A program made the position numbers and the translations under genes. From DAOUJI01 sp034422875 (GTDB taxonomy: Bacteria > Chloroflexota > Dehalococcoidia > Lucifugimonadales > JAGWBF01), in the NCBI GenBank assembly GCA_034422875.1, contig DAOUJI010000061.1:1-7089 (forward strand): a stretch of 7,089 nucleotides of DNA, in the 5' to 3' direction. Below are positions 1 to 5,257 of the stretch, piece after piece. The first letter of the stretch is position 1. Every line of letters starts with the position of its first letter. Below the pieces are notes generated by a model that saw only the letters and a list, made by a program, of their open reading frames with translations, was not told where the DNA came from and ran no database searches.

Positions 1-1056
1 GCCATCGGGCGCGGTGAACTCGGCAGTGGCATCGACGGCGGGCAAACGCGACGACGGCTTGGTGAGCGTGCCGAGAATGGTGTCGCCCGGTTCGCCGCCC
101 GACGCGTTGCGAATGGTCACGGTGTAGTTCGGAGGATTTGAGCTGGTGAACGCCAGGAAGAGTTTGATGGCCGCCTTGGTCAGCGTGTAGCCGCCGGGGT
201 TGTTTCCGGTGGTGAATGCCTGGGCGGCGTCACGCGTTATGTGGGTCCCATCAAGCAACGTCGTTTGGTCGGTGTTGCCGATCAATTTGATCGACGCAGG
301 CGTCCTGTCGGTCACGGCCTGGTCGGTGAGGCCGGGGGCGGCGTTGCCGCTGGTGTCCTGGATGGGGTTGGTGGACGGCGCCGTGTAGGTCAGCGTCACC
401 GTTTCACCGTGATTGGCGGGCCGGCCCAGGGTCAGCCTCACCGCCTGGACGCCGATAGTCACCCCGGTCGGGTGCTGGTCGGCGCCCGCGCCCTTCACGG
501 TGAAGGCGCTCGCCGGGGGCGTCGAATCGGCATCCAGCTCCTCGTCGTAGGTAAGCGTCAGCGTGGCCCCGTTCACCCCCGCCCTCAACAGTCGAGGGGG
601 GGCGATGTCCGGCGTGTTGTTCGTCACCGGCTCATCCGTGAACGCGAGCGCGTGGGAGCCATTGGAGTCCTGGATGGGGTTGGCAGCGGGCTTGGTGTAG
701 GTCAGCGTCACTGTCTGTGCGGCGGTCGCCGCCGCGTCCAGGCTCAGGGTGACGGCGATGCCGGTGACGCTCACGTGGGTGGGGTTTCGGTCGGTTCCGA
801 TTCCTTTTACCGTGAAGGCGCTCGCCGACGGCGTGGAATCGGCGTCCAGCGCCGCGTCATACGTCAGTGTGAGCGTGGCCCCGTTCAGCGTTGCGGTCTG
901 GAGCGACGGCGCGTCGCTTCCGGACTGCGACCGCGCGGGCCCGGCGTCCAGGGCCAGCAGGACGATGACAACGAGGATGAGGAGCACTGTCGCGGGGCGT
1001 CGCAGCAGCCACCGGCGCGGCGAGTAGACGGGCGTGTACGGCAGGCGGCGGCTCAT
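1..1056 (-). CDS. Secreted SwmB-repeat protein, C-terminus beyond the window
   Basis: The minus frame is open from an ATG at 1056 to the left edge (352 codons, no stop), with an in-frame TGA at 1060-1062 just upstream, so the start is well fixed although its ribosome site is weak. Residues 1-20 are Arg-rich, 22-36 form a hydrophobic segment, and a signal-peptidase-like end follows near 41-45, so export is likely. Two ~100-residue repeats follow (about 53-150 and 157-251). Each opens with NGATLTLTYD and contains LDADSTPxASAFTVKG, VTLTYT and NPIQD, ending with a TDxxVT stretch. This matches the SwmB/SWM repeat family, a beta-sandwich of bacterial surface proteins. Residues 253-352 differ and contain AQAFTTGNNPGGYTL and an NYTVTIRN stretch, resembling the choice-of-anchor R type domain (moderate certainty). 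A role in adhesion or as a carrier for a downstream domain is inferred; the decisive C-terminus is missing. Confidence 0.85.
   Translation of the reverse strand, partial: MSRRLPYTPVYSPRRWLLRRPATVLLILVVIVLLALDAGPARSQSGSDAPSLQTATLNGATLTLTYDAALDADSTPSASAFTVKGIGTDRNPTHVSVTGIAVTLSLDAAATAAQTVTLTYTKPAANPIQDSNGSHALAFTDEPVTNNTPDIAPPRLLRAGVNGATLTLTYDEELDADSTPPASAFTVKGAGADQHPTGVTIGVQAVRLTLGRPANHGETVTLTYTAPSTNPIQDTSGNAAPGLTDQAVTDRTPASIKLIGNTDQTTLLDGTHITRDAAQAFTTGNNPGGYTLTKAAIKLFLAFTSSNPPNYTVTIRNASGGEPGDTILGTLTKPSSRLPAVDATAEFTAPDG
301..900 (-). repeat. Two tandem SwmB repeat units within the secreted protein
   Basis: The two units are offset by 104 codons (N58 of the first NGATL aligns with N162 of the second). 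They are nearly identical in the first strand and in the LDADSTP-ASAFTVKG stretch, and more divergent in the middle and last thirds. The pattern suggests duplication followed by local conservation or gene conversion. Confidence 0.8.
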
Positions 1057-1397
1057 GCGTCAGCCCGCCTACGGGACTGCGGAGGCTAAGCGGGCGTGAA
1101 ATCGGGGTAGAACTGATACGCTGTGATTGGCGCGATGGGCATGGACTATCGCGGCGGCGGATTCCACCGGTGTCGACGCCGTTGCCTGTTTAGGACTACT
1201 CTGTGCGAGAGCCAAGCAATCACTTCCCGCCGTCTCGAGGGCACAACCTTCGCGGAAATTTTACCACAGGGTGTGTAACAGAGATGTGACAATACACCGC
1301 ATTTATCGTGACAACTTGTAACAATTGGCGGAATCCGGCACAATTGCCCCTGTGGACGCCAATTGGCCCTCCATCAGCAGGCCATCGAGGTGACTAG
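1057..1397. other. Intergenic region between divergent coding segments
   Basis: No convincing gene lies here. Short frames present on both strands lack ribosome sites and protein-like composition. The half nearest the secreted-protein gene is GC-rich and featureless. The stretch 1255-1345 is visibly richer in A/T and holds the PHO-box-like repeats annotated separately. A perfect 10-base palindrome, GCCAATTGGC, lies at 1358-1367, and a related half (ACAATTGGC) at 1321-1329. Confidence 0.6.
1258..1324 (-). promoter_or_regulatory. PHO-box-like direct repeats with a -10 element
   Basis: Read on the minus strand, four 7-base units occur in one orientation: TTGTTAC (1324-1318), TTGTCAC (1314-1308), TTGTCAC (1292-1286) and CTGTTAC (1281-1275). 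They are spaced 10, 22 and 11 bases, so all lie on one helix face. The downstream pair has the 7-4-7 layout of the known PHO box (consensus CTGTCAT, four A/T-rich bases, CTGTCAT), and TTGTCAC is also a half-site of the E. coli phoA box. Eleven bases after the last unit comes TAAAAT (1263-1258), about the spacing of PhoB-activated promoters that lack a -35. The target would be the secreted SwmB protein, with a leader of about 195 bases. OmpR/PhoB-family binding is inferred; an alternative is activation of a weak plus-strand promoter (TTGTAA 1316-1321, CACAAT 1339-1344). Confidence 0.5.
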
Positions 1398-1571
1398 TTG
1401 AAGAGACCGGATGAATTGATGCGAGAGAACGAGTCCCTGCGGGAGCGCCTCTCGGTCCTGAGCGGGGCCAGCCTCAGCATCAATGAAGGCGATTCCCGCG
1501 GAGTTCCTACACCGTATGGCCTTGGCGGCGGCGATTGCCCTGGCCGTGGCAGCCTGTGGCGGCAATGGTGA
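1398..1571 (+). pseudogene. Truncated N-terminus of a sensor-kinase-like protein
   Basis: A TTG start at 1398 follows a good ribosome site (GAGGTGA, 1387-1393, 4 bases away). The first ~30 residues contain PDELMRENESLRERL and SVLSGASLSINE. That is a charged coiled-coil helix followed by a short segment typical of the stretch just before a GAF domain in some Chloroflexota-like histidine kinases (…LSxASLxINESLD…). After INE the similarity ends: the frame continues as Gly/Pro/Arg-rich filler and stops at 1569-1571 (57 residues). No GAF, kinase or receiver domain follows. The break coincides with the ATG of a different gene start at 1483. I read it as the 5' end of a kinase gene cut by a deletion or recombination. 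The kinase assignment is recall of the N-terminal pattern, not a search result. Confidence 0.45.
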
Positions 1572-2008
1572 GTAGAAGGGGGCTGCTCAGAACGCAGCAA
1601 CTTCGCCGCCCGAAGATCGGTCCCGCATCATCTGCTGGTTCGATTACTGTCGGTTCGTTGGTCTCACCTGACGCGGCGCAGCAGCGGGAACAATGAGCTC
1701 GCCACCAAGTCCATCGGCTGGCGAATCCATACCGTGGGCAGGCACTGACCAACCGTCCAGAGCGAGTCTCAGTGGGATCGCAAGCCCCCCGAGCCACAGC
1801 TCGAAGACGGTGCCATCTACCGTCCACTCAGGCCCACCACTTCAATTGGGATAGCTCCGGACCTTTCCGGGCCTACCGAGAGTTAGACGGCGGATTCAAC
1901 TACGCCTTTCACAGACTGCCCGAGAAGCCAGAGTATTGAATAACCCAATGCCAAGTTATCTCGGGCTGGACCAGCGTTTCAGTAATCGACCCGTCCGATG
2001 AGACTTAA
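1483..2008 (+). pseudogene. Decayed lipoprotein gene (signal peptide intact, body broken)
   Basis: ATG at 1483 opens a 30-residue peptide that is a textbook lipoprotein signal: charged start, a hydrophobic core MALAAAIALAVAACGG with lipobox A-V-A-A-C, then a TAG at 1573-1575. Protein-like pieces continue in other frames: SSAGSITVGSLVSPDAAQQ (frame 2, ~1631-1687), NELATKSIGWRIHTVG and later LEDGAIYRPLRP (frame 3, ~1692-1834), then FNWDSSGPFRAYRELDGG onward (frame 2, from 1841). This last piece reads to a TGA at 1937 and resumes in the same frame as ITQCQVISGWTSVSVIDP until TAA at 2006-2008. The order suggests one exported lipoprotein gene ruined by a nonsense codon, at least two frameshifts and probably losses. 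The start of the body resembles solute-binding lipoproteins only vaguely, so I assign no function. Chance open frames in GC-rich DNA are the alternative. Confidence 0.4.
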
Positions 2009-2057
2009 TGCGATGTGCACTCATGACGGTGGCGCTGCCCCCGGCTACGGAGTCAGG

Positions 2058-2087
2058 TTGCCATTAGGATGTCTGGCATAGTATGAT
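2058..2087 (+). promoter_or_regulatory. Promoter of the first antitoxin-toxin pair
   Basis: TTGCCA (2058-2063) and TATGAT (2082-2087) are separated by 18 bases and lie 31 bases upstream of the antitoxin ATG. Both hexamers match the sigma70 consensus at four or five of six positions. The -10 overlaps the left arm of the inverted repeat at 2080-2110. Confidence 0.5.
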
Positions 2088-2110
2088 TTAATGTATCTGA
2101 TATTCATACT
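2080..2110. repeat. Inverted repeat, probable operator of the first antitoxin
   Basis: AGTATGA (2080-2086) and its exact reverse complement TCATACT (2104-2110) flank 17 bases, so arms start 24 bases apart. The left arm overlaps the -10 element and the right arm ends 8 bases before the antitoxin ATG. The location fits autorepression by an AbrB-type antitoxin or the antitoxin-toxin complex. Confidence 0.5.
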
Positions 2111-2118
2111 GGTGAAAC

Positions 2119-2337
2119 ATGCACATCTCCGAACGGGGCCAAATTACTATCCCCAAGCATCTTAGGGAACGCTTCGGGATGAATCAGAACGTAGAGGTTG
2201 AAATCACCCCCACCGACCAGGGGCTCCTGATTCAGAAGCGAACTGCGGTGATGCATCCTATAGACCGGGTCAGCGGAATCCTCGATGATCACGATTTTGA
2301 TATAGACGAGTATATCGAAGAGGTCAGAGGAAGGTGA
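2119..2337 (+). CDS. vapB: AbrB/MazE-type antitoxin (first module)
   Basis: This is a 72-residue protein. Residues 1-46 form a swapped-hairpin AbrB/SpoVT DNA-binding domain, marked by SERGQITIPKHLRERFGM and a following VEVEITPTDQGLLIQKR stretch. The acidic tail (about 47-72) ends in DIDEYIEEVRGR, a typical VapB toxin-binding end. It would bind DNA at its own promoter through the N-terminal domain and mask the toxin's active site with the C-terminal tail. The ribosome site is weak (GGTGAA at 2111-2116). The gene overlaps the toxin gene by four bases (GTGA), which couples their translation and is the usual order for these pairs. The length is normal for the family and nothing looks broken. Confidence 0.92.
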   Translation: MHISERGQITIPKHLRERFGMNQNVEVEITPTDQGLLIQKRTAVMHPIDRVSGILDDHDFDIDEYIEEVRGR

Positions 2338-2738
2338 TCACGTCCGTCGACACAAACGTCCTGCTGGACATGTTTCGATCGGCTTCACCCCACCATGCCC
2401 AATCCAGGGAATGGCTCCGAGAGGCCTACGATAGGGGCGCCATAGTCGTCTGCGACATCGTCTACGCAGAACTGGTTCCGTTCTTCGGTGACAAGGCAGC
2501 CTTAGACGGTGTGTTGCGGGAGATGGGCGCCGCCACCTCGCCCATCGACTCCACAATCGCCTACGAGGCGGGTTTGCGCTGGAAGCGTTACCGAGGGGCT
2601 GGAGGTCCCCGCGAACGGATAATCACCGACTTCCTGATTGGCGCTCATGCCGTGTCAGTTGCCGACGTCTTCGTCACCCGAGACAGAGGGTTTTTCTCGA
2701 ACTACTTTCCGGAGTTAAAGAACCCCCAGGTCCCATGA
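2334..2738 (+). CDS. vapC: PIN-domain ribonuclease toxin (first module)
   Basis: This is a 134-residue PIN-domain protein starting at GTG 2334, which overlaps the antitoxin stop. No other start keeps the first catalytic Asp near the N-terminus, and AGAGG at 2326-2330 serves as ribosome site. All four acidic positions expected of the Mg2+-dependent active site are visible: D6 in SVDTNVLLD, E46 in YAEL, D99 in TDFLIGAHA, and D117 in VTRDRGFF. VapC toxins cleave specific RNAs (initiator tRNA, other tRNAs or the 23S sarcin-ricin loop). The target here cannot be told from sequence. The gene is full length with an intact catalytic set, so the toxin is probably active when freed from its partner. 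No terminator follows before the second module's promoter. Confidence 0.92.
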   Translation: MITSVDTNVLLDMFRSASPHHAQSREWLREAYDRGAIVVCDIVYAELVPFFGDKAALDGVLREMGAATSPIDSTIAYEAGLRWKRYRGAGGPRERIITDFLIGAHAVSVADVFVTRDRGFFSNYFPELKNPQVP

Positions 2739-2823
2739 CCTCCCCTGTCACGTTCGATAAGTTCAACCGCATCGTCCAAGTCATCCCCATACTTAACGTC
2801 CTCGGGAGTCATGTGCGTTATGC

Positions 2824-2851
2824 TTGACTATGGTTCCTTACCAGATATAGT
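2824..2851 (+). promoter_or_regulatory. Promoter of the second antitoxin-toxin pair
   Basis: TTGACT (2824-2829) and TATAGT (2846-2851), 16 bases apart, each match sigma70 consensus at five of six positions. This makes the second pair a separate transcription unit, although it lies only 134 bases after the first toxin gene. An overlapping TATAAC at 2851-2856 is spaced too far from the -35. Confidence 0.6.
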
Positions 2852-2864
2852 ATAACGGTAAGGA
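2835..2864. repeat. Inverted repeat bracketing the -10, probable operator
   Basis: TCCTTACC (2835-2842) and GGTAAGGA (2857-2864) are perfect 8-base complementary arms around a 14-base A/T-rich centre that contains the -10 element. Arm starts are about 21-22 bases apart, two helical turns. The right arm also contains the ribosome site (AAGGAG, 2861-2865... partly shared), so a bound protein would block both RNA polymerase and, in RNA form, a hairpin could hide the ribosome site. It is the natural binding site for the AbrB-type protein encoded just downstream. Confidence 0.55.
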
Positions 2865-2872
2865 GAAATTCC

Positions 2873-3115
2873 ATGATTGTCAAAATCACTTCTAAGCGGC
2901 AGGTCACGTTTCCGGCGAGAGTATTGAAGGCCTTGGGCGTCGGCCCGGGCGATCAATTGGAACTGGCCGAAGGGCCCGACGGTTTTGTACTTAGGCCCAG
3001 GCGTGTAATACGCAGCCGCCTTGCTCCTTTGAGGGACAAAATCCCTGCTGACTGGCCCTCGTTCGATATCCAGGCGTTCAGGGAGCATGGATATGATCCG
3101 TCGCTGCGGGATTGA
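2873..3115 (+). CDS. vapB: AbrB/MazE-type antitoxin (second module)
   Basis: This is an 80-residue protein with an excellent ribosome site (AAGGAG, 7 bases before ATG 2873). Residues 1-46 are an AbrB/SpoVT domain: ITSKRQVTFPARVLKALGV, then GPGDQLELAEG and a GFVLRPRR strand. Residues 47-80 (LAPLRDKIPADWPSFDIQAF and the following residues) form the toxin-binding tail seen in antitoxins paired with this PIN subgroup. It differs clearly from the first antitoxin in both halves: SKRQVTFP against SERGQITIP, and a long Pro/Trp tail against a short acidic one. Cross-neutralisation is therefore unlikely. The gene overlaps the downstream toxin frame by 23 bases. Confidence 0.92.
   Translation: MIVKITSKRQVTFPARVLKALGVGPGDQLELAEGPDGFVLRPRRVIRSRLAPLRDKIPADWPSFDIQAFREHGYDPSLRD
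3080..3085 (+). promoter_or_regulatory. Ribosome site deciding the second toxin's start
   Basis: AGGGAG is one base from the ATG at 3087 but seven from the ATG at 3093. Only the second spacing is workable, so 3093 is the better start. Confidence 0.6.
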
Positions 3116-3494
3116 CACTTCCGTGCTGGTGCTGCTGCTCACCGGTTCGCCAGCCACGGAATTCGAGCGATGCGAACGGGAACTCAGTGCATTGGTGGAG
3201 GGCGACGGAGCGGAAGTGTTCGCATCAAACCAGGTTATAGGCGAGGCGTACATTGCCGTCCAACATCACTACAAACTGGATAGGCACGAGGTTCGCGCTG
3301 GGCTGTTGAGCGTTCTCACCAGCGGCTTGGCGGCTCCACTGAACGGGCAGTCCGTCCTGGAGGCTCTCCGGTCGTCCAACGGCCCTGGTCTGCTGGATAG
3401 GCTCATCGCAGACGACTATTCACGAGCCGGGTTGGAGGAGACGTTGACTCTGGACCGGAGAATGGCTTCGCTGCGGGGAGTGCGGCTCCTCTAG
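3093..3494 (+). CDS. vapC: PIN-domain ribonuclease toxin (second module)
   Basis: From ATG 3093 this is 133 residues, beginning MIRRCGIDTSVLVLLLTG, the usual opening of this PIN subgroup. An ATG at 3087 would add two residues but sits too close to the ribosome site. Catalytic acids are present: D8 (GIDTSVLV), E51 (VIGEAY), D102 (LLDRLIADDY) and D121 (TLDRRMA). The protein is expected to be a metal-dependent RNase held inactive by the antitoxin encoded 23 bases into its own reading frame; the RNA target is unknown. It resembles the first toxin only in fold and active site, so the two modules are probably independent acquisitions rather than a recent duplication. Its stop is 8 bases from the stop of the convergent DUF35 gene, leaving no room for a terminator. 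Confidence 0.9.
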   Translation: MIRRCGIDTSVLVLLLTGSPATEFERCERELSALVEGDGAEVFASNQVIGEAYIAVQHHYKLDRHEVRAGLLSVLTSGLAAPLNGQSVLEALRSSNGPGLLDRLIADDYSRAGLEETLTLDRRMASLRGVRLL

Positions 3495-3502
3495 TAGTAG
3501 GG

Positions 3503-3925
3503 TCAGTCGCGCCGCAGCCTCCAGCGGGGCAGGGTGTCCTCGGGGGTCACCTGGTCGAAGACGACCTCCATAGGCAGCCCGACCTTCAACTCCGAGTTGT
3601 CGATGTCAATGGCGTTGCCGGTGATTATCACATTGGGGGCTTCTTCGATGGAGACCTGTACGACGTTGTAAGGGGCGACCTCCCGCCACTGGGACAGCAC
3701 GGCCTGGTGGACGATGACGTAGGTGTAGAGAGTCCCGCGTCCGCTGACCGGGACCCACTCCACGTTTTCCCCGTAGCAATTGGGGCAGGTCTTCTGGGGA
3801 GGCCATCTGTAAGTCTGGCAGTCGGTGCACCTGGGGATACGGAGTTCCTTGTTGTTGGCGGCGTCCCAGTATTCCTGGGTCTCGTTGTCCGGCTGGGGCA
3901 GAAGAAACTGGTACTCGTCGCTCAA
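3503..3925 (-). CDS. DUF35 zinc-ribbon/OB-fold protein, downstream copy
   Basis: This 140-residue protein has an N-terminal helix (residues 12-30, ETQEYWDAANNKELRIPRC), a rubredoxin-like zinc ribbon with C33-x2-C36 and C47-x2-C50, and a C-terminal OB fold (about 55-140; GRGTLYTYVIVHQ, then PYNVVQVSIEEAP). This is the DUF35/ChsH2-like architecture of partners that dock on thiolase-fold enzymes and bind acyl-CoA. The start is a TTG at 3925, six bases after GAGGGGG (3932-3938). No upstream alternative exists because the thiolase stop is three bases away, so translation is probably coupled. It is the last gene of the DUF35-thiolase-DUF35 operon. Function as a subunit of that enzyme is inferred from family and context. 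Confidence 0.9.
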   Translation of the reverse strand: MSDEYQFLLPQPDNETQEYWDAANNKELRIPRCTDCQTYRWPPQKTCPNCYGENVEWVPVSGRGTLYTYVIVHQAVLSQWREVAPYNVVQVSIEEAPNVIITGNAIDIDNSELKVGLPMEVVFDQVTPEDTLPRWRLRRD

Positions 3926-3928
3926 AGC

Positions 3929-5164
3929 TTACCCCCTCTTGAACACTACGCCGCCGCCTCCGCTTGATGAGGTGAACAGGGCGATTTCCGGGTCTCTGAC
4001 CTGGCGGCATACCGTCCGATCATAGGTGTGGACGCCTTCGTCCCAGTTGGGGCACAGGTCCTCGGCCTCTCCCCGGAGCTGCTGGATCGCTTCCATGCCG
4101 TTGTTGAAACCGTGAACGTAGCCCTCGTTCATCAGGCCGCCGTGGGTGGTCATGGGCAGTTCGCCGTCCAGGCTCACCCTGCCTCCCAGGATGAAGTCCT
4201 TCCCTTCCCCACGCTTGCACCATCCGATGTCCTCCACGGCCCTGAGGGGACTGTCGGAGAAGTTGTCGTAGGGTTCGTAGATGTCTATGTCTTTCAGTTC
4301 GATGCCGGCCGCGTCGAGGAGCCGTGGCATCAACTTGGGGAACCCTGTGTCCATGATGTCCGCTTTTGGGGCCTGGCTGTTCATGGCCGCAGAGATGTAG
4401 ACGGGGCGCCTCTTCAAGTCCCTGGCCCGTTCGGGCGTGGTGATAATGACAGCGCCGGCCACGTCGGTCTCGAGACAGCAGTCCAGGATGTGGTACGGGT
4501 CCACAATCCAACGGGAGTTCTGGTGGTCTTCGACGGTTATGGGGTCTCTCATGATGGCGCGGGGGTTCTTGACGGCGTTGGACCGCGCGTGGACGCAGTA
4601 TTCGCCCAAGTCGGCGCTGGTCACTCCGTAGGTGTCCATCCAGCGGCGGGCCTCAAGGCCGAACTGATGGGGCGCTCCGGCCAGTCCGTAGGTGGATAGG
4701 AACTGCCAGGGGCCTCCCACCCGCTGGGCTCCTCCCACGTTGGAGCTCCATCCGCCGTACTGCCCCATGCGCACTCCCGTGCGGCCGTTCATGCCCCGGT
4801 AGGCCAGTACGTAGTTGCAGATTCCGTGATAGACTGCCTGGGCCGCCTGCAGATAGGTGAAGGTGGAGCAGTTGCCGCCCCCTTCCAGCATGCAGTCCCA
4901 GTTAACGTTCTTGACGCTCAGTGCGGTGAGCACCTGCCTGGGCCTGACGGTGTCCTGGAGGCCGTAGCATACGGCGCCGTCCAGCTCCTTGGGGTCCAGG
5001 CCGGCGTTCTTGCAGGCGTCCACAGCCGCCCGTACTACCAGAGTCTGGACGGCCTCACCGGAGCGTCTGGTGAACCCGCCTGGCACGCCGGGGCTCCTGC
5101 TGTACCCTATCCCGGCCACGGCCGTCTGGTCGCGGAAGGCTTTCTCCCTGCTGGTGGCAGACAT
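3929..5164 (-). CDS. Thiolase-fold acyl-CoA enzyme (SCP-x/lipid-transfer type)
   Basis: This 411-residue protein starts at ATG 5164; AGGAGGAG at 5169-5176 decides this over a TTG eight codons upstream. The opening (QTAVAGIGYSRSPG, then a helix leading to AGLDPKELDG) and the length fit the SCP-x-like thiolases. In this group the nucleophile sits in a motif like NNNCATGS; here it is EGGGNCSTFTYLQAAQAV, placing C99 as nucleophile. The usual NEAF region is replaced by IYEPYDNFSDSPLRAVEDIG, common in this group, and the active-site His of the GHPxG motif corresponds to H351 in GYVHGFNNG. The C-terminus ends SSSGGGGVVF. It could be a thiolase (beta-ketoacyl-CoA cleavage or condensation) or, like Ltp2, an aldolase that needs a DUF35 partner; the retained Cys favours thiolase chemistry. 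The substrate is unknown. The 93-base gap to the upstream DUF35 gene holds no obvious promoter. Confidence 0.9.
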   Translation of the reverse strand: MSATSREKAFRDQTAVAGIGYSRSPGVPGGFTRRSGEAVQTLVVRAAVDACKNAGLDPKELDGAVCYGLQDTVRPRQVLTALSVKNVNWDCMLEGGGNCSTFTYLQAAQAVYHGICNYVLAYRGMNGRTGVRMGQYGGWSSNVGGAQRVGGPWQFLSTYGLAGAPHQFGLEARRWMDTYGVTSADLGEYCVHARSNAVKNPRAIMRDPITVEDHQNSRWIVDPYHILDCCLETDVAGAVIITTPERARDLKRRPVYISAAMNSQAPKADIMDTGFPKLMPRLLDAAGIELKDIDIYEPYDNFSDSPLRAVEDIGWCKRGEGKDFILGGRVSLDGELPMTTHGGLMNEGYVHGFNNGMEAIQQLRGEAEDLCPNWDEGVHTYDRTVCRQVRDPEIALFTSSSGGGGVVFKRG

Positions 5165-5168
5165 GCGT

Positions 5169-5176
5169 CTCCTCCT
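5169..5176 (-). promoter_or_regulatory. Ribosome site setting the thiolase start
   Basis: AGGAGGAG on the minus strand lies 4 bases before ATG 5164. The upstream in-frame TTG at 5188 would place this site inside the gene and add an Arg-rich octapeptide, so 5164 is chosen. Confidence 0.75.
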
Positions 5177-5257
5177 GTTGCGCTTCAAGGGTCGCTCCCC
5201 GCCCGTCTCTACTGGCGGCTAGCTGGAGGTCTCAGCCCAGTCTACGGTGTGCAGAAA

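Noticed and set aside
241..1089. Long plus-strand open frame (282 residues)
   Set aside because: It is the shadow of the minus-strand SwmB gene in GC-rich DNA: Arg/Gly/Val-rich, no ribosome site, no domain.
1286..1324. GTGACAA/GTAACAA repeats as plasmid-type replication iterons or a CRISPR fragment
   Set aside because: Only four short degenerate units, no rep gene or A/T-rich origin, and no spacer-repeat pattern; the PHO-box reading explains spacing and the nearby -10 better.
1507..1827. Minus-strand open frame of 106 residues
   Set aside because: Opposite the decayed lipoprotein region; Arg/Cys/Ser-rich with no domain or ribosome site, so taken as chance.
2728..2741. Small hairpin AGGTC-CCAT-GACCT at the first toxin stop codon
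   Set aside because: Five-base stem with no T-run; too weak to be called a terminator.
2702..2812. Minus-strand 36-codon frame starting MTPEDVKYGDDLDDAVELI
   Set aside because: The acidic helical composition is attractive and it could be a remnant, but it has no ribosome site or promoter, overlaps the first toxin gene and matches no family I know.
2828..3253. Minus-strand open frame of 141 residues over the second antitoxin-toxin pair
   Set aside because: Antisense to two clear genes and the operator; Ser/Pro/Arg-rich composition is typical of shadows.
4028..4699. Plus-strand open frame of 223 residues opposite the thiolase
   Set aside because: Lies wholly inside the thiolase gene on the other strand and has no family features; codon-shadow.
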